From assembly GCA_963760405.1 (NCBI GenBank), contig CAVXCV010000007.1, positions 241,131 through 305,130 of the forward strand: a stretch of 64,000 nucleotides of DNA. Reading direction: 5' to 3'. Each line of letters opens with the position of its first letter. The first letter of the stretch is position 1. The translations under genes were made by a program, and so were the position numbers. Under the pieces are notes generated by a model, which saw nothing but the letters and a program-made list of their open reading frames with translations, was not told the DNA's origin and ran no database searches. This document shows, in pieces, positions 10,113 through 19,195 of this stretch. This DNA is from RYN-230 sp963760405 (lineage in GTDB: Bacteria > Actinomycetota > Actinomycetes > Streptosporangiales > Streptosporangiaceae).

Positions 10113-10754
10113 ATGCTGAGCGCCCGCGGGCTGCGCTACGTCCGGGACGGCCAGCTCATCCTGGCCGGCCTGGACGTGACGATCCGCCCGGGGGAGAGCC
10201 TCGCGGTCACCGGGCCGTCGGGGTCAGGAAAGTCAACCTTGCTGTCGGTGATATCCGGCCTGGTCGCACCCACAGCGGGTGAGGTTTTCCTCAACGGTGC
10301 GCCGCTCGCCGGATTCGCTGGCCCAGCCCACGGGGTCGCCGTGGTACTGCAGGGCTACGGCCTGGTCTCGCTGCTGACTGCCGCTGAGAACATCGAGATC
10401 GCGCTGCGGGCCAGTGGCCACCCGGACCGCTCGGCCCCGGCGGCGGCCCGGGCCGCCGCCTACGGTGCGCTGGACCAGCTGGGCCTGGCGGTGCATGCGG
10501 ACCAGCTGGTCGAGGAGCTGTCCGGCGGCCAGCAGCAGCGGGTCGCGGTCGCCCGGGCCCTCGCGCTGGAGCCCCGGCTGCTGATCGCAGACGAGCCCAC
10601 CGCCGAGCTCGACCCGGCCGCCCGGGCCGTTGTGCTGGCCCGCATCTTCGAGGTGGTCAACCGGGGCGGCGCCGTGATCCTGGCCACGCACGACCCCGAG
10701 GTCGCCGACCGCTGCGACCGCACCCTCGACCTGGCCGCGGTGGCCACCGCCTGA
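10113..10754 (+). CDS. ABC transporter ATP-binding protein (LolD/MacB-type), second
   Basis: 213 residues with Walker A GPSGSGKST, Q-loop LQGYGLVS, signature LSGGQQQR, Walker B LLIADEPT and THD switch histidine. It starts one base after the stop of the first ATPase, so the pair probably forms a heterodimer under the single large FtsX-like permease. It closes the operon; the next gene is on the opposite strand. Confidence 0.9.
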   Translation: MLSARGLRYVRDGQLILAGLDVTIRPGESLAVTGPSGSGKSTLLSVISGLVAPTAGEVFLNGAPLAGFAGPAHGVAVVLQGYGLVSLLTAAENIEIALRASGHPDRSAPAAARAAAYGALDQLGLAVHADQLVEELSGGQQQRVAVARALALEPRLLIADEPTAELDPAARAVVLARIFEVVNRGGAVILATHDPEVADRCDRTLDLAAVATA

Positions 10755-10761
10755 GGCGGCG

Positions 10762-11172
10762 CTACTGGTCGTTCCCGGCCCGCAGCCAGTTCAGGTAGTC
10801 GGCGACCGCCCGCCGGGTGCCGTACTCGGGCTGATAGCCGGTGTCCTGGTGGAGGCGGGAGATGTCCAGCCAGATGTCCGGGCCCGGTACGTCCGGGTTA
10901 CGGCCGGCCGGGAGGTCCAGCTGCGCGTCCGGGACGATCTCCTTGATCGCGCGGGCGAGCTCGCCGTTGGTCGTCACCTGGCCCGAGGCGACGTTGTAAG
11001 TGCGGTAGCTCAGCTGGGCCGCCAGCTGCAGCAGGGCGATGGCCCGGCCGCAGTCCTTCACGTACACCAGGTCGCCACCGTCGTCAGCGTAGGCAGCTGC
11101 GCGCAGTGCGCTGAAGTCGGGGACTGTCCCGCGGGCGGCCGCGTGCACGAGCTGGGGCGCGGCCAGGAACAC
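10762..11172 (-). pseudogene. NAD-dependent epimerase/dehydratase, C-terminal remnant
   Basis: 136 codons resembling only the last third of an extended SDR sugar-nucleotide epimerase: DLVYVKDCGRAIALLQLAA, then TYNVASGQVTTNGELARAIKE, then the C-terminal LDISRLHQDTGYQPEYGTRRAVADYLNWLR. The Rossmann TGxxGxxG and the catalytic YxxxK are absent. The frame is closed upstream by a TAG about 40 bases before the GTG, and no matching N-terminal part exists nearby. It is therefore a 5'-truncated remnant, ending 8 bp from the end of the convergent ABC gene. Confidence 0.75.
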
Positions 11173-11250
11173 CGAGGCCGGGCGGGCGCCCCGCCGGGCG
11201 GGCTAATATGCCGGTACCTGAGCAATGGCCAGGAATGGCGGCCGAGGGGA

Positions 11251-12036
11251 ATGCGATACACTGTGACCAGCAATGAACCGCGGCAGACCAGTGTCGCCCG
11301 GATGTATGACGCATTGCTGGGCGGCAAGGACAACTATGCGGCCGACCGGCAGCAGGCTGACGGCCTGGCCGGGGATTTCCCCGAGATAACCCAGATGGTC
11401 CGGCAGAACCGGGAGTTCCTCGGCCGGGCGGTGCGGGCCGCGGCCGGGGAGGGGATCACCCAGTTCCTCGACCTGGCGTGCGGACTGCCGATGCCGCCGA
11501 ACACCCACGAGATCGCCCGGGAGATCCAGCCGGACGCGCGGGTCTGTTATGTGGACCTCGATCCGGTGGTGCTGGCGCACGCCGACGCGCTGCTGGCCAC
11601 CAGCGCCGGGATCGGGGCGGTCAGCGGCGACCTCCGGGACATCGGCGCCGTGCTGGCCGACGAGACGGTCACCTCGCTGATCGACTTCACGGCCCCGGTG
11701 TGCGTGCTGCTCACGTCGGTACTGCACTTCCTGCGCCCCGATGAGGGGGACGCCATCACCGCGGCGGTACGCGCGGCGATCGCGCCGGGAAGCTGGCTGG
11801 TGATCTCCCACGGCAGCAGTGACGGCACCGACCCGACGTTCATCGCCGCCGTGGCCGCCGCCTACGGTGACACGGCGTACATCTCCAGCCGCTCGGACGC
11901 CGAGATCGCCGCCTTCTTCGGTGACTTCGAGCTGCTCCCGCCCGGGCTGGTGCGGGTCGGTGACTGGCGGGCGGCCAGCGTGCGCCCGGAGCGGATGCGG
12001 ATGGTGGCGGCCGTGGGCCGCAAGCCAGGCCGCTGA
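11251..12036 (+). CDS. SAM-dependent methyltransferase (PF04672 type)
   Basis: 261 residues. It shows the order of landmarks of the actinobacterial PF04672 family: N-terminal ARMYDALLGGKDNYAADR, QNREFLGRAVR, a motif I region FLDLACGLPMPPNTHEIA, acidic VCYVDLDPVVLAHADALL, and a late VLLTSVLHFL. The usual motif I GTGLPT is ACGLPM here. ATG 11251 follows GAGGGGA at close distance. These proteins are numerous in actinomycetes and their substrates are mostly unknown; nothing nearby identifies one. Confidence 0.85.
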   Translation: MRYTVTSNEPRQTSVARMYDALLGGKDNYAADRQQADGLAGDFPEITQMVRQNREFLGRAVRAAAGEGITQFLDLACGLPMPPNTHEIAREIQPDARVCYVDLDPVVLAHADALLATSAGIGAVSGDLRDIGAVLADETVTSLIDFTAPVCVLLTSVLHFLRPDEGDAITAAVRAAIAPGSWLVISHGSSDGTDPTFIAAVAAAYGDTAYISSRSDAEIAAFFGDFELLPPGLVRVGDWRAASVRPERMRMVAAVGRKPGR

Positions 12037-12038
12037 GC

Positions 12039-13208
12039 TCAGAAGCCGTCCTCGGTGACCAGGCCCTCGGCCAGGGCCAGGCGGCGCCACTGGGCCAGTC
12101 CCTCCGGCAGCCGCGGGCCGGGCCGCCCGGGCGGCCCGGCGAGCAGCAGGTGCGATATCCGGCCGGCCAGCCGGACCTGGGCGGCGAGCGCCAGCTGGTA
12201 GCCCAGCCCGCGCAGCCGGGCGGGCGCGCCGAGTTCCGCGTCGGTGACCAGGCTGACCCGCCCGGCCGGGGTGAGCAGGCCGGGCAGCTGCCGCCAGAAC
12301 GCCTCCAGTGAGTGGTGCAGCAGGCCGCGCGGGCCGACCGTGACGCCCCACGGCGGGTTCGTGATCACCGCATCGACGCTGCCCGCCGCCCAGGGCAGCT
12401 GCCCCGCGTCCAGCAGGCAGAACCGGGCCTGGATCCCGGCGCGGGCCGCGTTGCCCGCCGCGTTCGCCAGCCGGGCGGCGTCGATGTCGCCCGCGATCAC
12501 CCGGGCCTGCGGGTAGCTGAGCGCCGTCTCGATGGCGATCGTGCCGTCACCGCAGAACGGGTCCGCCACCACGGCGGGCCCGGGCCCGGCCGGGGCGGCC
12601 AGCCGGGCCAGGGCCGCGGCCAGCGGCGGGTGCAGCGTGCCGGGCCCGGTGGCCTGCTTGTAGCCGCGCCGGTGCAGCGGCCGGCCTGCCAGCCGCAGCG
12701 CGGCCAGCGCCGCTGGGCCGGCCGTGAACACCCGCACGGTGAGGTCGGGTTCCCCGGCCTGCCGCCCGTCGCTGGTCCGGGCCAGGTGCGTCCCGCCGAG
12801 CAGCGGGGCCAGCGCGCCGCCGATGGCGTTCTCCAGCGCGAAGCGGCTGTAGCCTGGCCGCCCGCTGAGGCTCGCCACCACATCGAACGCCGGGCCGGGC
12901 GGCAGGTCCCGGACCCGGGCCAGCTGGGCCACTGCGCTGGCCCAGTCCAGCCCGGCGATCCGGCGCGCTGCGGCTGGCAGCGCGGTCTTGCCCCGCCGTA
13001 CTTCCGCGACGGCACCGACCTGGAGGAACACGTCGTCGGCGCAGCGCAGGCTCGCCGCGCCCGGGTCCAGCTCCGGCAGCTGGAAGGTCACCGCGCGCCC
13101 GGACATGGCGATCCCGGTGGCGGCGGGCAGCCGTTCGCTGACCTCGTCCGCGACCACCCACTCCAGGCCGCGCACGGATCGGGCGAGGATCACGGGCCGC
13201 TGGGTCAC
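12039..13208 (-). CDS. THUMP/UPF0020-type RNA guanine-N2 methyltransferase (Trm14/RlmL-like)
   Basis: 389 residues. The N-terminal half (RSVRGLEWVVADEVSE onward) has a THUMP-like layout. The C-terminal half is a Rossmann methyltransferase with DPFCGDGTIAIE (motif I) and NPPWG (motif IV, the N-P-P-[WY] of amino-group methylation). Family knowledge points to N2-methylguanosine in tRNA or 23S rRNA. It is convergent with the preceding methyltransferase (2 bp apart) and divergent from the beta-lactamase-like gene. A second, distinct member of the same family lies at 14934-15962. Confidence 0.85.
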   Translation of the reverse strand: MTQRPVILARSVRGLEWVVADEVSERLPAATGIAMSGRAVTFQLPELDPGAASLRCADDVFLQVGAVAEVRRGKTALPAAARRIAGLDWASAVAQLARVRDLPPGPAFDVVASLSGRPGYSRFALENAIGGALAPLLGGTHLARTSDGRQAGEPDLTVRVFTAGPAALAALRLAGRPLHRRGYKQATGPGTLHPPLAAALARLAAPAGPGPAVVADPFCGDGTIAIETALSYPQARVIAGDIDAARLANAAGNAARAGIQARFCLLDAGQLPWAAGSVDAVITNPPWGVTVGPRGLLHHSLEAFWRQLPGLLTPAGRVSLVTDAELGAPARLRGLGYQLALAAQVRLAGRISHLLLAGPPGRPGPRLPEGLAQWRRLALAEGLVTEDGF

Positions 13209-13337
13209 CCGCCTGAGGCTACTGCGGCTGGACCGGGGCCTAGCGTAGCCAGGACAATCGGGGAACAGGTGTGGCGTGCGCGCCTGGGCCGGCCGGCGGT
13301 GGCCACGCTGGCCCGGGCCGATCCGGAGGGTGGTGCG

Positions 13338-14908
13338 ATGAGCGACCTCGAGACCGAGGGCGATGGGGCGGGCAGCGCGGCAGGCGACCTCGCGGCTGGG
13401 GCCGGGACGGTGAGCAGCGCGGCCAGCGAGGCCGGGACGGCAGGCGGGGCTGGCGCGGCCGGCGGCGAGACCGGGCGGCCGGCGGCGAGACCGGGACGGC
13501 GGCCAGCGCAGCCAGCCACGACGGAACCGGAACCGGAACCGGAACCGGAACCGGAACCGGAACCGGAACCGGAACCGGAACCGGGACCGGAACCGGGACC
13601 GGGACCGGGACCGGGACCGGGACGGCGGGCAGCACGGCCGGCGGGCTCCGCGCTGAGGGTCTCAAGGCCGAGGCCGATCCGGCCGAGCTGGGCTTCGATC
13701 CGGGCCGACTGGACCGGATCGACCGGTACTTCGGGCGGTACATCGATGACGGCCGGCTGCCCGGCTGGCTGATCACGGTGAGCAGGCATGGCCGCCTGGC
13801 CCACGTGTCCTGCCGCGGCTCACGCGATCATGGCGCCGGGCTGCCGGTGGAAGAGGACACGCTCTGGCGCATCTACTCGATGACCAAGCCGATCACCTCG
13901 GTCGCCGCGATGATGCTCTACGAAGAGGGCGGTTTCGGCCTGAACGACCCGGTGAGCGCGTTCATCCCGTCGTTCGCCAACGTCAGGGTCTACACCGGCG
14001 GCTCCCACCAGCGGCCGGTCACCGAGCCGGCCACCGAGCCGGTCCGGGTCTGGCACCTGCTCACCCACACGGCCGGCCTGAGCTACGGGTTCCACTACGT
14101 GCACCCGGTGGACGCCATGTACCGGGCGGCCGGGTTCGAGTGGTCCTACCCGAAGGGCGTGAACCTGGCCCAGGCCTGCGACATCTGGGCCGGCCTCCCG
14201 CTGCTGTTCCAGCCGGGCACGGAGTGGAATTACTCGGTGGCGACCGACGTGCTCGGCCGGGTGATCGAACTGGTGTCCGGGCAGAGCCTGGCCGACTTCT
14301 TCGCCGCCCGGATCCTGCGCCCGCTGGGCATGACCGACACCGCCTTCTCGGTGCCGGAGCCGGACGCATGGCGGCTGGCCGCCCTGTACACCAGCAGCCC
14401 GGGCGGCGGCCTGGCCCGGCTGGACGACCTGGGGGCCGCGGCGCTGCGGCCGCCGCGCCTGCTGAGCGGGGGCGGCGGGCTGGTCTCCACGGCCGCTGAC
14501 TATCACCGGTTCACCCAGATGCTGCTGCACCGGGCCGACAGCCCCGCCGGTGAGCTGGACGGGGTCCGGCTGCTGAGCCCGCGCACCGTGGACTTCATGG
14601 CGCGCAACCACCTGCCCGGCGGCCAGGACCTGGAGACGTTCGGCCGGCCGCTGTACGCGGAGTCGCCGTTCCGCGGGATCGGCTTCGGCCTCGGCTTCGC
14701 CACGGTCATCGACCCGGTGCCGGGCAAGGTGATCTGCTCAGCGGGCGAGCTGTCCTGGGGCGGTGCGGCCAGCACGACGTTCTGGATCGACCCGCAGGAA
14801 GAGCTGACGGTCTCGTTCCTCACCCAGCTGCTGCCATCCAGCACCTACCCGATCCGCCCGCAGCTGCGCCAGCTCGTCTACCAGGCGCTGGTGGCACCCG
14901 AGCGCTGA
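13338..14908 (+). CDS. Class C beta-lactamase-like serine hydrolase, frameshifted by a 20-bp duplication
   Basis: The catalytic domain (from about base 13670) resembles EstB-type esterases/beta-lactamases: SMTKPITSVAAMMLYEEGG (Ser-x-x-Lys nucleophile), YSVATDVLGRVIE (the Tyr motif) and a C-terminal GGAASTTFWIDPQEELTVSF. The best start is ATG 13338 with GGAGG 8 bases upstream, but that frame is not the catalytic one. A perfect 20-bp tandem duplication at 13456-13495 shifts the frame; removing one copy joins an Ala/Gly/Ser-rich leader to a Gly-Thr repeat and the enzyme, giving about 516 residues. The alternative frame before the duplication is Arg/Gly-rich and has no good start. No signal peptide was recognised. 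Substrate unknown. Confidence 0.8.
13456..13495. repeat. Perfect 20-bp tandem duplication
   Basis: Two exact adjacent copies, 13456-13475 and 13476-13495, beginning CGGCCGGCGG. Twenty is not a multiple of three, so the duplication moves the downstream gene out of the frame of its only well-supported start codon. Confidence 0.95.
13523..13622. repeat. Hexanucleotide GGAACC/GGGACC repeat
   Basis: About 16 copies of a 6-bp unit, first all GGAACC, then alternating with and ending in GGGACC. In the frame of the hydrolase it encodes (Gly-Thr)n, a flexible linker. Copy-number change would alter linker length without changing frame. Confidence 0.95.
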
Positions 14909-14933
14909 GCCCGCTGCCCCACCGGGCCGGGGA

Positions 14934-15962
14934 TCACCGGCGCTGGAACGTCCACAGCGTGGTCCGGGCGCCGAGCAGGCGCAGCGGCACCCGGCTGGTC
15001 AGCCGCAGGCCGGGCGGCCGGGCCGGGGCGGGCAGGTCCGGCGCGAGCAGGACCACCTGGCCGCCCGGCCGGGTGATCCGGGCCAGCTCGGCGAGGACCG
15101 GGGTGAGCCACCCGGTCATGCTGCCCGGCACCTGGTACTGGCGGCCAAAGGGCAGGTTCGACACCACGGCCGCGACCGAGCCGTCCGGCAGCCCGGTCGC
15201 GGCGGCATCGCCCGCGGCGGTCTCGGCGCGGGGCGCGTTCCGCCGGGCGGCCCGTACTGCGGCCGGATCGAGGTCGCTGCCGCGGACCGCGGGCCAGCCC
15301 GCGGCGAGCGCCTCGGCCAGGATCGTGCCCGAGCCGCAGCACGGGTCCAGCAGCGTGCCCTGCGGCGGCCCGGCCAGGCTGACCATCATCGCGGCCACGG
15401 TCGGCCGCAGCGCCCCCGGCCGCTCCGCCGCCCGCCCGTGGTGCTGCCGCATGGTCGCGTCGGACAGCCGCAGCCCGGCCACCAGCCGGCCGGGCTGGTA
15501 CTCGCTGATCCACACCTCGAGCTGGGCCGGGTCCGCCACCGTCCACCGGGGCCGGTCCCGGGCGATCAGCCGGCTCAGCCCGGTGCGCAGCTCGGTGCGC
15601 AAGAAGGCCCGCTCCTGCAGCACCCGGGCGATTACCCGGTACGTTGTGGCGCTGGCCAGCGGACGCCGCCCGGCAGACGCCGTCCAGACGGACAGGGCCC
15701 GCTCCACCCGCTCCGGGCGCCAGATCCGCTGCGCGATCCAGTTCGGGTTGTCGCCGCTGGACCGCATGGTCCGGCCCACCTCGACGAAGAGGTCCTCGAT
15801 GGTGCGCAGCCCGGACAGCCGGGCCCGGCTGCCCGGGCCCGCCTCCAGCAGGATCAGGTCCGCCCGGCCGTCCCAGCCGGTGTCGGTGACCCGGACCCCG
15901 GGCAGCTGGTCCAGTTCGGCCCGGACCAGCGCCGCCAGCCCGGGCACTACGCTGGCGATCAT
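14934..15962 (-). CDS. THUMP-type RNA methyltransferase, second (Trm14/RlmL-like)
   Basis: 342 residues. Motif I is DPCCGSGTILAEAL, followed by GSDLDPAAVRAARRNA (SAM-binding acidic loop) and NLPFG (motif IV). The N-terminal 150 residues carry a THUMP-like part ending in the R-P-x-x-R-A-L segment typical of RlmK/L-like enzymes. ATG 15962 is chosen because family sequence (MIASVVPGLAALVRAEL) begins there; the open frame upstream is antisense to miaA and low in protein character. Likely N2-guanine methylation of tRNA or rRNA; the exact site cannot be read. Convergent with the hydrolase gene. Confidence 0.85.
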   Translation of the reverse strand: MIASVVPGLAALVRAELDQLPGVRVTDTGWDGRADLILLEAGPGSRARLSGLRTIEDLFVEVGRTMRSSGDNPNWIAQRIWRPERVERALSVWTASAGRRPLASATTYRVIARVLQERAFLRTELRTGLSRLIARDRPRWTVADPAQLEVWISEYQPGRLVAGLRLSDATMRQHHGRAAERPGALRPTVAAMMVSLAGPPQGTLLDPCCGSGTILAEALAAGWPAVRGSDLDPAAVRAARRNAPRAETAAGDAAATGLPDGSVAAVVSNLPFGRQYQVPGSMTGWLTPVLAELARITRPGGQVVLLAPDLPAPARPPGLRLTSRVPLRLLGARTTLWTFQRR

Positions 15963-16118
15963 CCGGGTGGCGCCGGCCTGCTGCGGCGGAGAGCTACGGC
16001 TGGCCCGCGTCGCCAGCCCGGACCTGGCCCGTGGCACCCCCTCAGGGTACGGGGCCTGCGCGGGCGGGCGGGCGGTCCTGGCCGCGGCGGCAGGCCCGGA
16101 GCGACAGGAGGTCACGAG

Positions 16119-17195
16119 GTGGCGAACCGGCCCGCCGGGCAGCTGCTGGCCGCCCTGTACGGCCCGACGTCCTCGGGCAAGACGGCGCTGGCGGTGCAGG
16201 TCGCGACCAGGATCGAGGCCGGCCTCGGCCGCCGGGTCGTGATCATCTCCGCGGATTCCCGCCAGGTCTACCGGTACCTGGACATCGGCACCAGCAAGAC
16301 GACAGCAGAGCAGATGCGCGGCATCCGGCACGAGATGCTCGATGTCGCGGAGCCGGTCCGCAAGTTCGAGCTGGCCGAGTACGCCCGGCAGGCCCGGGGC
16401 CATATCGGTGCCGCGCTCGCGGCGGGCGCGGTGCCGTTCGTCGTCGGCGGCACCGGCGTGTACCTGAAGGCCCTGCTGGAAGGCTGGTCGCTGGAGGAGG
16501 CCGCGGCCGCGCGCGACGCGCTGCGGCGGGACTTCCCCCGGCCCATGGCAGGGGACGCGTACGCCGTGCTGCGCCGGCTGGACCGCGCGGCCGCTGCCCG
16601 GGTGCACCCGAACAACTACGAGGCGGTCATCAACGCGCTGGCCCTGGTCACCGCGGCCAGCACGGGGCCAGCCAGCACCGGGCCAGCCAGCACGGGGCCA
16701 GCCAGCACGGGGCCAGCCAGCACGGGGCCAGCCAGCACGGGGCCGCCCGGCCCGCGGAAACCCGGCCAGCCCGGGCCCGCCCCGCCCGCCACCGTGCTGC
16801 TCGGCCTGGACCCGGGCCCGCGGGTGGTGGACCAGCGGGTCACCCGCACCTACGACGAGCAGGTCCGGCGCGGCCTGGGCCGCGAGATCCAGGACCTCAG
16901 CGCCCGCTACGGCCTGGATGGCGAACTGCGGCGGCGCGGACCGGACAGTCCGAACCAGGTGCTGCACACGCACGGGTACCGGGAGTACTTCGAGGTGGCG
17001 GCCGAGCGCGGCATGGACGTGGCCGCGCTGACCCGGGCCGACCTCGCCGAGGTGCGCGGCCGGGTGATCGAGCACATCCGGCAGTACACCCGGCGCCAGC
17101 GCAGCTGGTTCAGCAAACTCCCCCAGGTGCGGATGATCAGCTCCGCTGAGCAGGCCTACCCGCTGCTGGCCCGGGCGCTGCGGGACGCGCGCTGA
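16119..17195 (+). CDS. miaA: Divergent tRNA dimethylallyltransferase (MiaA family) with repeat insertion
   Basis: 358 residues. P-loop GPTSSGKT (about 13-20), substrate motif ISADSRQVYRYLDIGTSK and VGGTGVYLKALLEG identify a DMAPP-tRNA transferase, which isoprenylates A37. The C-terminal TRRQRSWFSKLP matches the tRNA-binding end of MiaA. It differs from ordinary MiaA in having NNYEAVINALALV where the family has an N-x-R-R-V-x-R-AL-E helix, and in a proline-rich insertion with six ASTGP repeats directly after it. GTG 16119 follows AGGAGG with 7 bases spacing. It may be a paralogue beside the usual MiaA of the genome. Confidence 0.85.
   Translation: MANRPAGQLLAALYGPTSSGKTALAVQVATRIEAGLGRRVVIISADSRQVYRYLDIGTSKTTAEQMRGIRHEMLDVAEPVRKFELAEYARQARGHIGAALAAGAVPFVVGGTGVYLKALLEGWSLEEAAAARDALRRDFPRPMAGDAYAVLRRLDRAAAARVHPNNYEAVINALALVTAASTGPASTGPASTGPASTGPASTGPASTGPPGPRKPGQPGPAPPATVLLGLDPGPRVVDQRVTRTYDEQVRRGLGREIQDLSARYGLDGELRRRGPDSPNQVLHTHGYREYFEVAAERGMDVAALTRADLAEVRGRVIEHIRQYTRRQRSWFSKLPQVRMISSAEQAYPLLARALRDAR
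16656..16745. repeat. 15-bp minisatellite inside miaA
   Basis: Six copies of a 15-bp unit (GCCAGCACGGGGCCA), one with a single substitution and the last with a changed final base. In frame they encode (Ala-Ser-Thr-Gly-Pro)6 in a loop of the MiaA-like protein. Confidence 0.95.
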
Positions 17196-17231
17196 CCGCG
17201 TCGCGGCCCGGCCCGGGTCAGGCCGCCGCGG

Positions 17232-18065
17232 TCAGGCCGCCTTCCGGTAGGCGCGGACCGCGAGCGGCACGAACACGATGAAGATCCCGGCCAGCCAGGC
17301 CATGCTCCGCCACAGGCTCGGCCACAAGGTCGGCTCGAACGGGCCGCCCAGGGCCAGCGCCCGCATCGCGTTGATGACCTGGGTGACCGGCTGGTGCGTG
17401 GCGAACGCCTGCAGCCAGCCGGGCATGGTCGAGATCGGCACGAACGCCGAGCTGACGAACGTGAGCGGGAACAGCCAGATCAGCCCGAACGCCTGCACCG
17501 ACTCCTCGTCCCCGATGGCCAGCCCGGTGTACGCGGCGATGCAGCAGATGGCCAGCCCGAACACGGTGGCCAGGATGACCATGCCGATGGCCGGCCCGAC
17601 GCCGTTCTCGAACCGGAAACCGACCAGGTAGCCCACTCCGACGATGATCAGGATCGTGATCAGCATCCGCATGGTGTCCGCGACGAGGCGGCCAGCCAGC
17701 ACCGCGGACCGGGCCATGGGCATCGACCGCAGCCGGTCGATCACGCCTTTCTGCAGCTCCTGGGCCAGCGCGATCGCGGTGCCGAAGGTGGCGAACGCCG
17801 CGGTCTGGCCGATGATCCCCGGCATCAGGAAGTTGACGTAACCGCCCGGGACGCCCGGCACCGGGATCGCGCCGCCGAACACGTAGCGGAACAGCAGCAC
17901 GAACATCACCGGCTGGATCACGGTGAACATGATGTAGGCGGGCACCCGCATCCAGACCAGCAGGTTCCGCCGGGTGATGGTGAGCGTGTCGGTCACCGCC
18001 CAGCGGGCCTGGGTGATCAGGCCCGGCTCGCCTGCTGGAATGACCGGAATGGCCGAGGCGGTCAT
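17232..18065 (-). CDS. ABC-2 type transporter permease (DrrB-like)
   Basis: 277 residues with six predicted membrane helices and the ABC-2 signature region VSSAFVPISTMPGWLQAFATHQPVT near the C terminus. ELQKGVIDRLRSMPMARSAVLAGR is the coupling helix typical of daunorubicin-resistance-type exporters. Its ATG overlaps the stop of the ATPase gene (ATGA), so the two form one exporter. Substrate unknown; likely a drug, lipid or natural product. Confidence 0.9.
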   Translation of the reverse strand: MTASAIPVIPAGEPGLITQARWAVTDTLTITRRNLLVWMRVPAYIMFTVIQPVMFVLLFRYVFGGAIPVPGVPGGYVNFLMPGIIGQTAAFATFGTAIALAQELQKGVIDRLRSMPMARSAVLAGRLVADTMRMLITILIIVGVGYLVGFRFENGVGPAIGMVILATVFGLAICCIAAYTGLAIGDEESVQAFGLIWLFPLTFVSSAFVPISTMPGWLQAFATHQPVTQVINAMRALALGGPFEPTLWPSLWRSMAWLAGIFIVFVPLAVRAYRKAA

Positions 18066-19099
18066 GACGTCACCCTTTCTTCCGCACGCTTGGCGCTGGC
18101 CTTCCGCCGTCCCCGGCGGCGGCCGGATGGCTGGTCTTCCTCCTCGGCCGCGTGCCCGGTCAGCGCGAGGAACACATCGTCGAGCGAAGGCCGGCGCAGG
18201 GCCAGGCCCCGGGTGTGCACCCCGGCGGCATCCAGCGCGCGCACGGCCTCGATCAGCGCATCCGAGCCGCGGCTGCCGACGCCCACGCTGACTACGCCGG
18301 TGTCCGGGTGGACATGCGGCTCGCCGTCACCGATCTTCGCGATGGCCGCGACCCCGTCGCTGACCCGGTCCCGGTCCGGCACGGTGAACTCCAGCACGTC
18401 TCCGCCGATCCGGCCCTTCAGCTCCTCCGCCGTCCCGGCGGCGATCACGAGGCCGTGGTCGATGACCACGATCTCGTCCGCCAGCTCATCCGCCTCATCC
18501 AGGTACTGGGTGGTGAGCAGCATGGTCGTCCCGCCCGCCACCAGCGACCGGATGATCTCCCACATGCCCAGCCGCGCCCGCGGGTCCAGCCCGGTGGTGG
18601 GCTCGTCCAGGAACAGCACCTGCGGCCGGCCGACCAGGCTGGCGGCCAGGTCCAGGCGGCGCTGCATGCCGCCGGAGTAGGTCTTGGCCGACCGGTCCGC
18701 GGCATCGGACAGGCCGAACTGGGCCAGCAGCTCGGTCGCCCGGGACCGGGCCTCCGGCCAGCTCAGGTGGTAGAGCCGCCCGACGATCTCCAGGTTCTCC
18801 CGGCCGGTGAGCTCCTCCTGGATGGCCGCGGACTGGCCGGCCAGGCCGATCGACCGGCGGACCGCGGCCGCCTGCCGGACCACGTCGCGGCCCTCCACCA
18901 GCGCGCGGCCCGTATCCGGGAGCAGCAGCGTGGTCAGGATCCGCACGGCGGTGGTCTTGCCCGCGCCGTTCGGGCCGAGCACGCCGAGCACGGTTCCCCG
19001 CGGCACGGACAGGTCGATCCCGCGCAGCGCGCGGACCTCCCCGAACGATTTGGCCAGTCCCTCGACCAGAATGGCTGGCCCGGTATGGTCAGCTGACAC
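18062..19099 (-). CDS. ABC transporter ATP-binding protein (DrrA-like)
   Basis: 345 residues. Walker A GPNGAGKTT, signature YSGGMQRR, Walker B LFLDEPT and the C-terminal DUF4162-like tail (EFTVPDRDRVSDGV) are typical of DrrA/CcmA-type exporters. GTG 19099 is preferred because AAGGAGG lies 6 bases upstream; an ATG at 19105 touches the ribosome site directly. A longer open frame upstream encodes a proline-rich tail from the minisatellite and is probably not translated. Confidence 0.9.
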   Translation of the reverse strand: MSADHTGPAILVEGLAKSFGEVRALRGIDLSVPRGTVLGVLGPNGAGKTTAVRILTTLLLPDTGRALVEGRDVVRQAAAVRRSIGLAGQSAAIQEELTGRENLEIVGRLYHLSWPEARSRATELLAQFGLSDAADRSAKTYSGGMQRRLDLAASLVGRPQVLFLDEPTTGLDPRARLGMWEIIRSLVAGGTTMLLTTQYLDEADELADEIVVIDHGLVIAAGTAEELKGRIGGDVLEFTVPDRDRVSDGVAAIAKIGDGEPHVHPDTGVVSVGVGSRGSDALIEAVRALDAAGVHTRGLALRRPSLDDVFLALTGHAAEEEDQPSGRRRGRRKASAKRAEERVTS

Positions 19100-19195
19100 C
19101 AACATCCTCCTTGGCGTGGGCCCCCGGCTCAGCGGCGATACGTCCGGCGGCGGTTGCGTTGATGACGACGGCACGAACTGGGGCCGCCCAGCTCG

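Noticed and set aside
12312..13337. Long plus-strand open frame before the hydrolase
   Set aside because: It is antisense to a clear THUMP methyltransferase and consists of Arg/Gly/Pro-rich sequence with no start or family match.
15963..17075. N-terminal extension of the second THUMP methyltransferase
   Set aside because: Antisense to miaA, includes the complement of its minisatellite, and has no methyltransferase-related sequence.
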